Assembly (NCBI GenBank): GCA_034437615.1
Contig: DAOTTW010000201.1
Coordinates: 1 to 59,622 of the forward strand
From: DAOTTW01 sp034437615
GTDB taxonomy: Bacteria; Chloroflexota; Anaerolineae; Aggregatilineales; Phototrophicaceae
Length of the DNA: 59,622 nt
Direction: 5' to 3'
Made by a program: the position numbers and the translations under genes. The notes below the pieces were generated by a model. That model saw only the letters and a list, made by a program, of their open reading frames with translations, searched no databases and had not been told where the DNA came from. Positions 8,151 to 16,298 of the stretch are shown in pieces. How positions within the stretch are numbered: position 1 is the stretch's first letter; the number at the start of each line of letters is the position of its first letter.

Positions 8151-9821
8151 GTGTCGAAACCGAAGTATATCTTTTGTACTGGTGGTGTTGTCAGTTCCGT
8201 TGGTAAGGGGCTGACAGTGGCTGCACTTGGGCGCATCTTGAAGGCGAGGGGCTTCAAGGTCGCTATCCAGAAGCTAGACCCCTATCTAAACGTAGACCCC
8301 GGCACGATGAGTCCGTATCAGCATGGCGAGGTCTTCGTGACGGCAGATGGCGCAGAAACCGACCTGGACCTGGGCCATTATGAGCGCTTCGTGGATGAAA
8401 GCGTCAGCCGCGCATCCAATGTCACCGCAGGTCAGGTCTATAGCTATGTGATCGACAAAGAGCGCAAAGGCGACTACCTGGGTGGTACTATCCAGGTGAT
8501 CCCGCACATCACCAACGAGATCAAGCGCCGCATTAAGCTGGTGGGCCGTCAGGGTGAGGTTGACGTTGTGATTGTGGAAGTCGGCGGCACCGTTGGCGAC
8601 ATCGAAGGCCAGCCCTTCCTGGAGGCGATCCGCCAGATGCGCACAGAACTCAAGCGGCGCGATTCGCTATTCGTGCATGTGACGTTCCTGCCGTATATCG
8701 GCGCGACGGGCGAACTCAAGACTAAGCCGACGCAGCACAGCGTTCGCGATTTGCGCGGCGCAGGCATTCAACCGCATGTGATTATCGCCCGCACGGATTA
8801 CGTTGTGTCGGATGAGGTCGTCAACAAGATTTCGCTCTTTTGTGATGTCGATGAAGAAGCCGTTATCCCACTGGTGACCACAGACGTTATTTACGATGTG
8901 CCGCTGATGCTGGAAGATGCTGGCCTGGGTGAATACGTCATCGAACGGCTGAAGCTGGAGCCGCAACACGCGCCGGACCTCTCGCAATGGCGGCAAATAG
9001 TCAGTCGTGTTCGGGGTGCACAGGCACCCGTGCGCATTGGCATCGTCGGCAAGTATGTCGAACTGCACGATGCGTATATGAGCGTGAAAGAGGCGCTGAT
9101 GCACGCGGCGACCGCGCACAATCGTCAGCTAGACATCAAGTGGATACAGGCAGATGAGCTAGAGCGCAACGGCGACCCGTCTGTTATGGATGATGTCGAT
9201 GGGATTGTGGTGCCGGGGGGCTTCGGCTATCGGGGCATTGAAGGCAAGGTTATTGCCGCGAAGTACGCCCGCGAAAATCAGGTTCCGTACCTGGGCTTGT
9301 GCCTGGGGATGCAGGTGATGTGCATTGAATTTGCGCGTAATGTGTTGAAGTATGCGGACGCCAACAGCACGGAATTCAATGAGAACAGCAGGGCACCGGT
9401 GATTAACCTGATGCTGGAACAGCGCGACGTGACCGACATGGGCGGTACAATGCGCCTGGGTGAATACCCGTGTGAGCTGGTGGCGGGGTCGCTGGCGGCA
9501 CGCGCCTATGAGAATGCCGAGCGCGTCTTCGAGCGTCACCGCCACCGCTTTGAATTCAACAATGACTATCGCAAGGATTTTCAGGCGGCTGGCATGACGT
9601 TCAGTGGCCTCAGCCCGGATCAACTGCTGGTTGAAGTGGCCGAGCTTGAAGATCACCCGTTTATGCTGGGGTGCCAATTCCACCCGGAATTCCTGAGCCG
9701 CCCAAATCAGCCACATCCGCTATTTAAGGCGCTGATCGGCGCAGCAGTCGCCTATGAGCGTGACCCGCAGAAGCAGACAAAGACCGACACGTTACCAGCA
9801 ACGGAGCAGTCCCAAAATTAG
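8151..9821 (+). CDS. pyrG: CTP synthase
   Basis: 556 residues, full length for the family. It makes CTP from UTP, ATP and glutamine in pyrimidine synthesis. The synthetase half begins KYIFCTGGVVSSVGKGLT and contains QKLDPYLNVDPGTMSP and HYERF. The class-I glutamine amidotransferase half carries the cysteine nucleophile in PYLGLCLGMQ and the His-Glu of FHPEF near the C terminus. The start is GTG, with AGCAGG upstream. An intrinsic terminator directly upstream suggests attenuation, as known for pyrG in Bacillus. The next gene follows after 11 bases. Confidence 0.97.
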   Translation: MSKPKYIFCTGGVVSSVGKGLTVAALGRILKARGFKVAIQKLDPYLNVDPGTMSPYQHGEVFVTADGAETDLDLGHYERFVDESVSRASNVTAGQVYSYVIDKERKGDYLGGTIQVIPHITNEIKRRIKLVGRQGEVDVVIVEVGGTVGDIEGQPFLEAIRQMRTELKRRDSLFVHVTFLPYIGATGELKTKPTQHSVRDLRGAGIQPHVIIARTDYVVSDEVVNKISLFCDVDEEAVIPLVTTDVIYDVPLMLEDAGLGEYVIERLKLEPQHAPDLSQWRQIVSRVRGAQAPVRIGIVGKYVELHDAYMSVKEALMHAATAHNRQLDIKWIQADELERNGDPSVMDDVDGIVVPGGFGYRGIEGKVIAAKYARENQVPYLGLCLGMQVMCIEFARNVLKYADANSTEFNENSRAPVINLMLEQRDVTDMGGTMRLGEYPCELVAGSLAARAYENAERVFERHRHRFEFNNDYRKDFQAAGMTFSGLSPDQLLVEVAELEDHPFMLGCQFHPEFLSRPNQPHPLFKALIGAAVAYERDPQKQTKTDTLPATEQSQN

Positions 9822-9832
9822 GGGGTTGTCAT

Positions 9833-10888
9833 ATGAGTATAGAGAGCTTTATCCGTGCAATGCCGAAGGTGGATTTACAGATTCAGCTTGAGGGCACCTT
9901 GCAAAAAGAAACGCTGCTGATGATGGCCGAACAGAATAACGTCGCCAGCAGCTATAAGACCGCCAAGCAGTATCAGGCCTGGCTGAAGCAGATTGACGAG
10001 CCGGATTATAAGCGCCTGCATGAGATTGCCTACACGCTGGCGTCGTGGGTGCGTTACCCGGATGACATCACCCGCGTGGTGTATGACCTGGGTGTGTATC
10101 TGTATCATCAGAACGTGCGCTATGCCGAGGTCTCGCTTGATCCGACGATTTTCACGGATGGCGGTATGCCGTTCGAGACGCTGTTAGAAGCCCTGAGTGA
10201 TGGCCGCGATAAGGTGCAGCGTGCCTGGAAGGTGCGCCTGAACTGGATTATGACGATGCCGCGTGACCGTCCCCGGCGTGCTGATGAGGTGTCGCGTTGG
10301 GCGAGCAATGTGGCGGCACGCCGTAGCAATGTGGTGGCGCTTGGCATGACAGGGCCGGAAAACGAACACCCGGCTTCTGTATTCAAGAAGTCGTATGGTA
10401 CAGCCTTCAAGAAGGGCCTGCCGACTGTCGCGCAGGCGCACAGTATGCCCGGAATTGAAGAAAGCGTCGAAGAGATTACAGATGCGCTGACGCCTGCACG
10501 CTTGATAGATACCACGAGCGCGATGATTCTTGATGGTGCGCTGGCAGAGGCCAATTTGCCGGTTGCGATTACGCCGTCGCGTGAACTGCGCCTGGGTCAT
10601 CTGGCGCTGCTGAAGGGCTATCCGTTGGCCGAGGCGCTGAGTATGGGCGTTGATGTGCTGATTGGCTCAGGGATGCCGGCGCTGTATAAATCCACGTTGA
10701 ACGATGAATATCTGGCGGCTGTGGATGAAATGGGCTTGAATGTGGATATGCTTGAGGCGATTGCATTGGATGCGGTGAAACACAGCTTTTTGCCGGATGA
10801 TGAAAAGGCAACGCTAAAGGCAGAACTCAATGATGCCTATGGCCGCCTGCGCCGTGAGCACCTGGCAGAGGACGAAGTGACGGAATAG
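9833..10888 (+). CDS. Adenosine-deaminase-like protein lacking the zinc site (probable pseudoenzyme)
   Basis: 351 residues. The overall course matches the adenosine/AMP deaminase TIM barrel, starting MPKVDLQIQLEGTL where active enzymes have PK-x-E-L-H-x-H-L-x-G. Both metal-binding histidines are glutamine here (Q16, Q18). The HAGE motif is HSMP (203-206), so the proton-shuttle Glu is gone. The third zinc His region reads RLIDTTSA, and the S/T-x-x-D-D-P motif reads GSGMP (278-282), so the zinc-binding Asp is gone. Catalysis by the known mechanism is therefore unlikely. The frame is intact, with no stops, so the protein is probably maintained for another job. It starts 11 bases after pyrG, so it is likely co-transcribed and may bind a nucleoside or regulate CTP synthase; both ideas are inference. 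Confidence 0.8.
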   Translation: MSIESFIRAMPKVDLQIQLEGTLQKETLLMMAEQNNVASSYKTAKQYQAWLKQIDEPDYKRLHEIAYTLASWVRYPDDITRVVYDLGVYLYHQNVRYAEVSLDPTIFTDGGMPFETLLEALSDGRDKVQRAWKVRLNWIMTMPRDRPRRADEVSRWASNVAARRSNVVALGMTGPENEHPASVFKKSYGTAFKKGLPTVAQAHSMPGIEESVEEITDALTPARLIDTTSAMILDGALAEANLPVAITPSRELRLGHLALLKGYPLAEALSMGVDVLIGSGMPALYKSTLNDEYLAAVDEMGLNVDMLEAIALDAVKHSFLPDDEKATLKAELNDAYGRLRREHLAEDEVTE

Positions 10889-10901
10889 ATGTATAGGGGG
10901 C

Positions 10902-10927
10902 GGGGGCTTGATGCATCAGGCCCCTAC
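10902..10927. repeat. CCCTAC-type hairpin, copy 3, at a convergent junction
   Basis: GGGGCTTGATG / CATCAGGCCCC stem (one G-T pair) followed by CTAC. It lies between the convergent deaminase-like and hsp20 genes and may terminate both. Confidence 0.7.
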
Positions 10928-10961
10928 AGAAAATATATGTCCTTCTACGACACGTTGGCGT

Positions 10962-11426
10962 CTATTGCAATTCCTCGTCGGTAGGGGGTGGCGGTGTCGT
11001 CGTCACCTCGATGTCCTCGTAGTTATCGGTATCAATCGGCAACGTGATAACCAACGCGCCCTTGCTGAGCTTGGCTTTGGCCTCGGTCGCCTTAACCGGG
11101 ATGTTGATCTTCACGCCGCGCTCGAATGGCCCGAAACGGCGCTCTTGCAACAGATAGGATGCATAAGCGGGCACTTCTTCTGGCCGCGTGACGCCACGAA
11201 TCATCAGCGTGTTATCCTCGACGCTGACTTCGAGTGTGGCGGGGTCCAGGTTATCCAGGGGTGAGGTGCGGATGATGAGCTTGCCTTCGTGCTCATATAC
11301 ATCTAGCCGGACGTGGGCGTGTGGGTTGGCGATGGTCTGTACACGCTCGATGCTTTGTTCGATCATCTTGCCAACGGAATCACCGAGGCGTTGGATTTCG
11401 CGCATTGGGTCAAATGGTTCGGCCAT
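10962..11426 (-). CDS. Hsp20/alpha-crystallin small heat-shock protein
   Basis: 154 residues from the ATG at 11426, which has AGGAG upstream; an open frame to 11537 is leader. The alpha-crystallin core spans ~45-135: VRLDVYEHEGKLIIRTSPL, LEVSVEDNTLMIRGV, then FERGVKINIPV and KLSKGALVITLP, the last carrying a G-A-L variant of the conserved G-V-L in its terminal strand. The usual C-terminal I-x-I motif is not obvious; the tail is TTTPPPPTDEELQ. It holds unfolding proteins for refolding by DnaK, whose gene is the next one upstream on the same strand. A terminator-like hairpin separates the two, so they are probably separate transcripts. No CIRCE element is seen. Confidence 0.93.
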   Translation of the reverse strand: MAEPFDPMREIQRLGDSVGKMIEQSIERVQTIANPHAHVRLDVYEHEGKLIIRTSPLDNLDPATLEVSVEDNTLMIRGVTRPEEVPAYASYLLQERRFGPFERGVKINIPVKATEAKAKLSKGALVITLPIDTDNYEDIEVTTTPPPPTDEELQ

Positions 11427-11525
11427 GATTCGCTCCTGTTGGCTATGCTGGGATAAAAGGCTACACATTATTGCTATTATACGCAAAAGCAGGTGTTGAG
11501 TTGCAGGATAGATAGGCTTAAAAGC

Positions 11526-11553
11526 AAAAAAGGACACGGCTTGGCCGTGCCCT
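11526..11553 (-). terminator. Intrinsic terminator of dnaK
   Basis: Read on the minus strand: GGCACGGCCAAGCCGTGTCC hairpin (11533-11552) followed by a T run. It sits 37 bases after the dnaK stop. The stem is nearly the same as the repeat hairpin at 49815-49838, so the terminator may derive from that repeat. Confidence 0.85.
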
Positions 11554-11589
11554 GTTATCGTTGCTGAAATGTGCGTCAGGCGCTAGCGC

Positions 11590-13491
11590 CTAAACTTCGC
11601 TGTATTGGCCTTCGATCACGTCATCTTCGGGGTTGGCGTGGCCATCGCCAGCAGCTTGTCCGTTGCTGCCATTTTGACCAGCGCCTTGCTGCTGCTGGTA
11701 GGCTTGCTGTGCCAGAGCGTGTGCCGCGTTTTGCAGGTTCTCGATGCCGCTACGGATGGCGTCAGCGTCGTCGCCTGATAGCTTCTGGCGCAGGTCGTCG
11801 ATCTGCTGTTGGATGCTGTCGCGGTCGTCCGCTGGGATTTTGTCGCCCAGGTCATTCAGCGACTTTTCCGTTTGATAGATGATGGCGTCGGCTTCGTTGC
11901 GCACCTTGACCAACTCGGCACGGCGTTCGTCCTGTGCACGGTTCTGCTCGGCTTCCTTCACGAGGTTCTCGACTTCGTTGCTGTCGAGGTTGGTCGTGGC
12001 CGTAATCGTGATGGTCTGTTCCTTGCCGGATGCGTTGTCCTTTGCCCCTACGTTCAGGATGCCGTTTGCGTCGATGTCGAACGTCACTTCGATCTGTGGT
12101 ACGCCACGCGGCGCAGGCGGGATGCCATCCAGGATGAATTTACCAAGTGACATGTTATCGGCGGCCATCGGGCGCTCACCCTGCAAGACATGGATGTCTA
12201 CGGCGGGTTGATTATCCGCTGCTGTGGAGAACGTCTCCGTCTTGCGCACCGGAATGGTCGTATTGCGCTCGATCAGCCTGGTAAAGACGCCACCCATCGT
12301 TTCGACGCCCAGACTAAGCGGTGTTACGTCCAGCAACAGGATGTCCTGCACTTCACCGGAGAGCACACCAGCCTGCAACGCTGCGCCGATTGCCACGACT
12401 TCATCGGGGTTGACGCTCTTGTTGGGCTGCTTGCCGAGCTTCTTCTCGACCAATTCCTGCACCATCGGCATACGGGTCGAACCACCGACCATGACAACTT
12501 CTGCGATGTCGTTTTGGCTGACGCCTGCATCGTCCATCGCTTGCTTGACCGGGCCTTCTAGCCGTGCGATCAGGTCGCTTGCCAGTTGCTCGAATTTGGC
12601 GCGGGTCAGCGTCAGGTTCAAGTGCTTCGGACCCGTGTTATCGGCTGTGATGAAGGGCAGGTTGACCTCAGTCGAAACGGTGCTGGATAGCTCGATCTTG
12701 GCCTTTTCTGCGGCTTCCTTCAGGCGTTGCAGCGCTTGACGGTCTTTGGCCAGGTCGATGCCTTGATCCCGCTTGAATTCATCCAGCAACCACTGGACGA
12801 TCACTTCATCCCAGTCATCACCACCGAGTTCGGTGTCACCGCTGGTCGCACGCACTTCAACCACGCCGTCGCCAACCTCCAGGATGGACACGTCGAACGT
12901 ACCGCCACCCAGGTCAAAGACGAGGATTAGCTCGTTGTCTTTTTTATCCAGGCCATAGGCCAGGGATGCGGCGGTCGGCTCGTTGATGATGCGCAGCACT
13001 TCCAAGCCTGCGATCTTGCCGGCGTCTTTTGTGGCCTGACGTTGGCTGTCGTTGAAGTAGGCCGGGACGGTAATGACGGCCTGCGTGACTTCTTCACCGA
13101 GGTAGGCTTCGGCGTCTTTCTTCAGCTTGCCGAGCACCATTGCGCTGATTTCCTGCGGTGAATAGACCTTGCCCGTAAGCGGTAGTTCGATGCGGGCGTC
13201 GTCGCTGCTGCCCTTCGTCACCTTGTAGGGCAGGCGTTGCGCTGTTTTTTGCGCTTCTTCGTAGGTCTTACCCATCAGGCGCTTCACCGAGAACACCGTG
13301 TTTTCGGGGTTCACAACGGATTGACGCTTGGCGGATTGTCCTACGAGGCGTTCTTTATGCTTGTTGAATGCCACGATAGACGGGGTGGTGCGATTGCCTT
13401 CCGCATTGGCAATAACGGTTGGGTCACCCCCTTCTAGCACGGCTACGACTGAATTCGTTGTACCGAGGTCGATCCCTACGATTTTGCCCAT
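11590..13491 (-). CDS. dnaK: Chaperone DnaK (Hsp70)
   Basis: 633 residues, full length. ATPase domain: GKIVGIDLGTTNSVVAV at the N terminus, the phosphate-2 motif VFDLGGGTFDVSILE (~190-204) and the adenosine motif VVMVGGSTRMPMVQ. The substrate-binding domain begins after DVTPLSLGVETMGG, with the helical lid from ~510. The tail is Gln/Gly/Asn-rich (QQQQGAGQNGSNGQ) and ends DDVIEGQYSEV, as in bacterial DnaK. AGAGGT precedes the ATG. No grpE, dnaJ or hrcA is adjacent, although a J-domain/VWA fusion lies at 28 kb. Neither a CIRCE inverted repeat nor a clear promoter was recognised in the 137 bases upstream. Confidence 0.97.
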   Translation of the reverse strand: MGKIVGIDLGTTNSVVAVLEGGDPTVIANAEGNRTTPSIVAFNKHKERLVGQSAKRQSVVNPENTVFSVKRLMGKTYEEAQKTAQRLPYKVTKGSSDDARIELPLTGKVYSPQEISAMVLGKLKKDAEAYLGEEVTQAVITVPAYFNDSQRQATKDAGKIAGLEVLRIINEPTAASLAYGLDKKDNELILVFDLGGGTFDVSILEVGDGVVEVRATSGDTELGGDDWDEVIVQWLLDEFKRDQGIDLAKDRQALQRLKEAAEKAKIELSSTVSTEVNLPFITADNTGPKHLNLTLTRAKFEQLASDLIARLEGPVKQAMDDAGVSQNDIAEVVMVGGSTRMPMVQELVEKKLGKQPNKSVNPDEVVAIGAALQAGVLSGEVQDILLLDVTPLSLGVETMGGVFTRLIERNTTIPVRKTETFSTAADNQPAVDIHVLQGERPMAADNMSLGKFILDGIPPAPRGVPQIEVTFDIDANGILNVGAKDNASGKEQTITITATTNLDSNEVENLVKEAEQNRAQDERRAELVKVRNEADAIIYQTEKSLNDLGDKIPADDRDSIQQQIDDLRQKLSGDDADAIRSGIENLQNAAHALAQQAYQQQQGAGQNGSNGQAAGDGHANPEDDVIEGQYSEV

Positions 13492-13628
13492 AATTGTTTA
13501 CCTCTGTGTGTCGCTGTGTTCAGATTGCGTTTTGACGTTACATACACAGCGTAGTACAGGTGCGTAAACGCCACATCGGACAGCTATCGGAGCGTTATCA
13601 GACGAACGACAGAGGACTATAAGCACGC

Positions 13629-14462
13629 TCAGGTAGAAGACTCGGTGTGGCCCTCTAGCGCAAAGATCAACGTGACTTCGCCGCTTTCGTCCTCCACATC
13701 CACCTGCAAGGCGCTGTTATGCTGGTAGATGATGGCATCGGCGGTTGCGAAGCCTGTATTGGGGGCAAAGAGCTTATCGAGGCTGAATTGGTAGAGGATG
13801 CGCCGCCGAACGCGGAAGCCGACCCCGCTACCGAAGGCAAAAATGCGCAGTTCGCTATCAGAGTCGAAGGTGGTGCCGGCATCGGACATCAGGTTGACCA
13901 GCGCACGCACCATGTATCCATCAACCAGTACATGCGGCAAGCCCGCCTCACAGGTGATGCTGACCGCCAGATTGGGGTTTTCTTCGTCGAGGCACGCCTG
14001 AACGTCGTCGGCCAGGTCTTGCGGGCTGTTTGGCTTGGGGTCCAGCATTTCGCGGCTGTACTTGCGGAAGGAGGTATCTTTGAGTTGTTGCCATTTGCCG
14101 ATGGCAATGCGGCTGTAATTGAAAATCTGCATGATCCATTCGGTACGTTCTTGCTCACTAATCTCATCGACTGAGATAAAATCCGCCTGACCAGCGAGCA
14201 TTTCGCTATAGCCGCGTGAGGTCGATAGATACTTGACGCCTTCGTGCTTCCAGAAGACCAGCGCTTGCAACATGTCGTTGATGGCATAGGCCAACGCCTG
14301 ATGGATGTCCTGTGTATCCAACTGTGGATACTTCATCAGGATTTCGGCGGGGTCATGGCCTGCTAGGGCAAGCTGCACGACTTCGTGTACGGTGATGCCC
14401 GTATCACGAAGGCAGGCGAGGCCCCCTTGAACCAGTGGTTGACGCACGATGCGATCATACAT
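13629..14462 (-). CDS. DUF433 domain fused to a degenerate histidine-kinase-like ATPase fold
   Basis: 277 residues from the ATG at 14462, which has AAGGGTAA upstream; the frame opens a little earlier but would overlap the neighbour. Residues ~8-65 are a DUF433 helix-turn-helix-like unit (GITVHEVVQLALAGHDPAEI and YPQLDTQDIHQALAYA), normally found in antitoxin-like proteins. Residues ~145-270 run parallel to a histidine kinase ATPase domain: DLADDVQACLDEE, LPHVLVDGYMVRALVNLMSDA (N-box like), LFAPNTGFATADAIIYQHNS and GEVTLIFALEG. The glycine-rich ATP-lid boxes are not kept, and no phospho-accepting His motif is evident. It lies 8 bases after a flavin reductase gene. Function unknown; a DNA-binding sensor is possible. 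Confidence 0.65.
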   Translation of the reverse strand: MYDRIVRQPLVQGGLACLRDTGITVHEVVQLALAGHDPAEILMKYPQLDTQDIHQALAYAINDMLQALVFWKHEGVKYLSTSRGYSEMLAGQADFISVDEISEQERTEWIMQIFNYSRIAIGKWQQLKDTSFRKYSREMLDPKPNSPQDLADDVQACLDEENPNLAVSITCEAGLPHVLVDGYMVRALVNLMSDAGTTFDSDSELRIFAFGSGVGFRVRRRILYQFSLDKLFAPNTGFATADAIIYQHNSALQVDVEDESGEVTLIFALEGHTESST

Positions 14463-14470
14463 TGTGTAGA

Positions 14471-14971
14471 TTACCCTTGTGCTTGAAAGCTGCCCCATTG
14501 CCGATTGAAATACAGCAGTGGTGCGGTTGTCGTGCCGGTATCACGATGAGCGCAATCGGTCACTTCGCCCAGGATGAGCGTGCTTGCACCCACGTCAACC
14601 TTTTTGTACACCTTACAGGCCATCCACGCAAGCGCACCCTGGATCAGCGGGCTGTCGTTGCCGGGGAGTGTGTGCGTTTGCACCACCGAGAAGCGGTCTT
14701 CAATATCACTAAAGCCCGCGAAGACCTGCCCGACCTCGCTTTGATCCGCAGCGAGGATATTGATAGCGAAGATGCCGCTTTTCAAGATGAGTTCGCCTGC
14801 GTAGAGTGTTTTGGCTACGCTCATCGAAATCAGCAGCGGGTCAATACTGACGCTCGTGAGCGAATTTGCGGTGAACCCTTGCTGTTCGCCGTTATGCGCT
14901 GTGGTAATCACTGAGATACCAGTGGCCCAGCGTGCCATTACATTCTTGAAACTTTGTGCATTGGCGGCCAT
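14471..14971 (-). CDS. Flavin reductase-like FMN-binding protein
   Basis: 166 residues from the ATG at 14971, preceded by GGAG; an upstream ATG at 15001 lacks a ribosome site. The split-barrel flavin reductase fold is seen in VMARWATGISVITTAHNGEQ, GFTANSLTSVSIDPLLISMS, FAINILAADQ and the closing LLYFNRQWGSF. Such proteins reduce FMN or FAD with NAD(P)H, often to feed a monooxygenase, but no oxygenase gene is near. The DUF433 fusion starts 8 bases after its stop, suggesting an operon, perhaps with redox or flavin sensing. Confidence 0.88.
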   Translation of the reverse strand: MAANAQSFKNVMARWATGISVITTAHNGEQQGFTANSLTSVSIDPLLISMSVAKTLYAGELILKSGIFAINILAADQSEVGQVFAGFSDIEDRFSVVQTHTLPGNDSPLIQGALAWMACKVYKKVDVGASTLILGEVTDCAHRDTGTTTAPLLYFNRQWGSFQAQG

Positions 14972-15118
14972 TGTTCCTACTCCGGTGGTGTTGGTATGCA
15001 TTACGTATCGTATTGCTATGGGCTGGCATTGTAGCTGATTTTGTGATTATAGCTACGTTCTGATGCGAACGCGATGTGCTATTGGACTATGACAGTCGAT
15101 CAGATATGGTCTGATTTT

Positions 15119-15200
15119 GCAAGCAATGCGGCTGACGCCGCTCGGACACCCAGAAGGGCATCATGCGTGAGGACGCACCGCAGCGTGTCCGCCAACGGCT
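15119..15200. repeat. Composite intergenic repeat, copy 4
   Basis: From about 15126 it shares a 34-base block, including CTGACGCCGCTCGGACACCC, with 49860-49893 in the opposite orientation. It then continues into GGACGCACC...GTGTCC, which resembles the hairpin at 20546. The 233 bases between the flavin reductase start and the dehydrogenase stop hold no gene, only this repeat. Confidence 0.65.
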
Positions 15201-15204
15201 TGCG

Positions 15205-16098
15205 TCATTGTGCGCTACCCACCTGCGTTTGTGCCAGCGCTTCGAGCACGGTAATGATGGCGCTGTTATCCAGGTCCGCGTTGCCCATCGCCAGCATGGA
15301 CTCATATAGCTGATGCGTGAGGGCGGTCAGAGGTAGCGGTGTCGCGTAGGCGCGGCCTGTGTCGATCACAATTTTCAGGTCTTTGGTCTGCATGTGCGCC
15401 TTGAAGCCGGGCGATAAATCGCGCTGGAAGAGCTTTTGCGGCTTGTTATCCAGCGCCCAGCATTGTGCAGCCCCCTGGCTAATCGCTTCGACTACTTTTG
15501 CCGGGTCTACACCGCTTTTCTGCGCCATGACGAGCGCTTCGCCCATTGCGACCATCTGCGCCGCGACGATAATCTGATTGGCGGCTTTGGCGATCTGGCC
15601 CGCACCACTCGCGCCGATATGCGTGATGGTTTTGCCCATTGCCTGTAGCAACGGCAACGCCTGATTGAATGCGTTCTCATCACCACCCACCATAATCGTC
15701 AGGGTGCCAGCTTTCGCGCCGATGTCACCGCCGCTCACAGGCGCGTCAAGTGCCCTGACGTTGACCTCTGCTAGTTTGGTGGCAATGTGGCGGGCTGTCT
15801 CTGGCTTGATGGTACTGTTGTCGATGAAGATCAGGCCGTCGTGCGCCCCTGCGATGATGCCATCTGGCCCCAGCGCGACCTTTTCTACGTCGGGTGAATC
15901 CGGCAAATTCGTAAAGACGACATCGCACTGTTCAGCGACCTCACGCGGGGAGTGTGCCGGGGTTGCGCCTTCGTTGGTCAGTTCATCGACAATAGCGCGG
16001 CTGCGATTGTGAAGCACCAGCGAATAGCCCGCCTGCATTAAATTACGCGCCATTGGTGCGCCCATGAGACCGAGACCAATATAACCGACTTTTTGCAT
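15205..16098 (-). CDS. NAD(P)-dependent beta-hydroxyacid dehydrogenase (3-hydroxyisobutyrate dehydrogenase family)
   Basis: 297 residues from the ATG at 16098; a longer frame to 16224 would add leader and part of a repeat. The Rossmann start is KVGYIGLGLMGAPMARNL. The substrate motif is DAPVSGGDIGAKAGTLTIMVGG, the catalytic lysine lies in GQIAKAANQIIVAAQM, and the C-terminal helical domain ends near LEALAQTQ. The family oxidises 3-hydroxyacids (3-hydroxyisobutyrate, tartronate semialdehyde and similar); the exact substrate cannot be told from sequence. There is no strong ribosome site, only AGCAG. Adjacent genes give no pathway hint. Confidence 0.9.
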   Translation of the reverse strand: MQKVGYIGLGLMGAPMARNLMQAGYSLVLHNRSRAIVDELTNEGATPAHSPREVAEQCDVVFTNLPDSPDVEKVALGPDGIIAGAHDGLIFIDNSTIKPETARHIATKLAEVNVRALDAPVSGGDIGAKAGTLTIMVGGDENAFNQALPLLQAMGKTITHIGASGAGQIAKAANQIIVAAQMVAMGEALVMAQKSGVDPAKVVEAISQGAAQCWALDNKPQKLFQRDLSPGFKAHMQTKDLKIVIDTGRAYATPLPLTALTHQLYESMLAMGNADLDNSAIITVLEALAQTQVGSAQ

Positions 16099-16206
16099 AA
16101 TCTGCTGCTCCGAGTATGAAATACAAATCGTACAGCATAGCGTAACGTATTGCGCCGAAAACGCCAACATGCGATGCGACACTTGGTATGGGCTATTTAC
16201 GTGCGT

Positions 16207-16225
16207 TGCAGGGGCCTGATGCATG
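16207..16225. repeat. Half copy of the CCCTAC-type hairpin
   Basis: AGGGGCCTGATGCAT here equals one arm of the hairpin at 10902-10927, but the other arm is missing. It lies in the gap between the divergent dehydrogenase and aminotransferase genes. Confidence 0.45.
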
Positions 16226-16298
16226 GTGTAAACTCAACGAATGGATTTAGCCAATATGCTTAATGCCTCAAAGTATTTACCTGGGAAGGTCTGGATAT

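Noticed and set aside
9159..9716. Minus-strand open frame of 185 codons inside pyrG
   Set aside because: Antisense to conserved pyrG sequence; His/Arg-rich composition typical of a shadow frame.
13492..13628. CIRCE or other heat-shock element before dnaK
   Set aside because: No TTAGCACTC-type inverted repeat found on either strand.
13629..14462. Toxin-antitoxin pair because of the DUF433 domain
   Set aside because: No toxin-sized partner such as a PIN-domain gene is adjacent; the neighbour is a flavin reductase.
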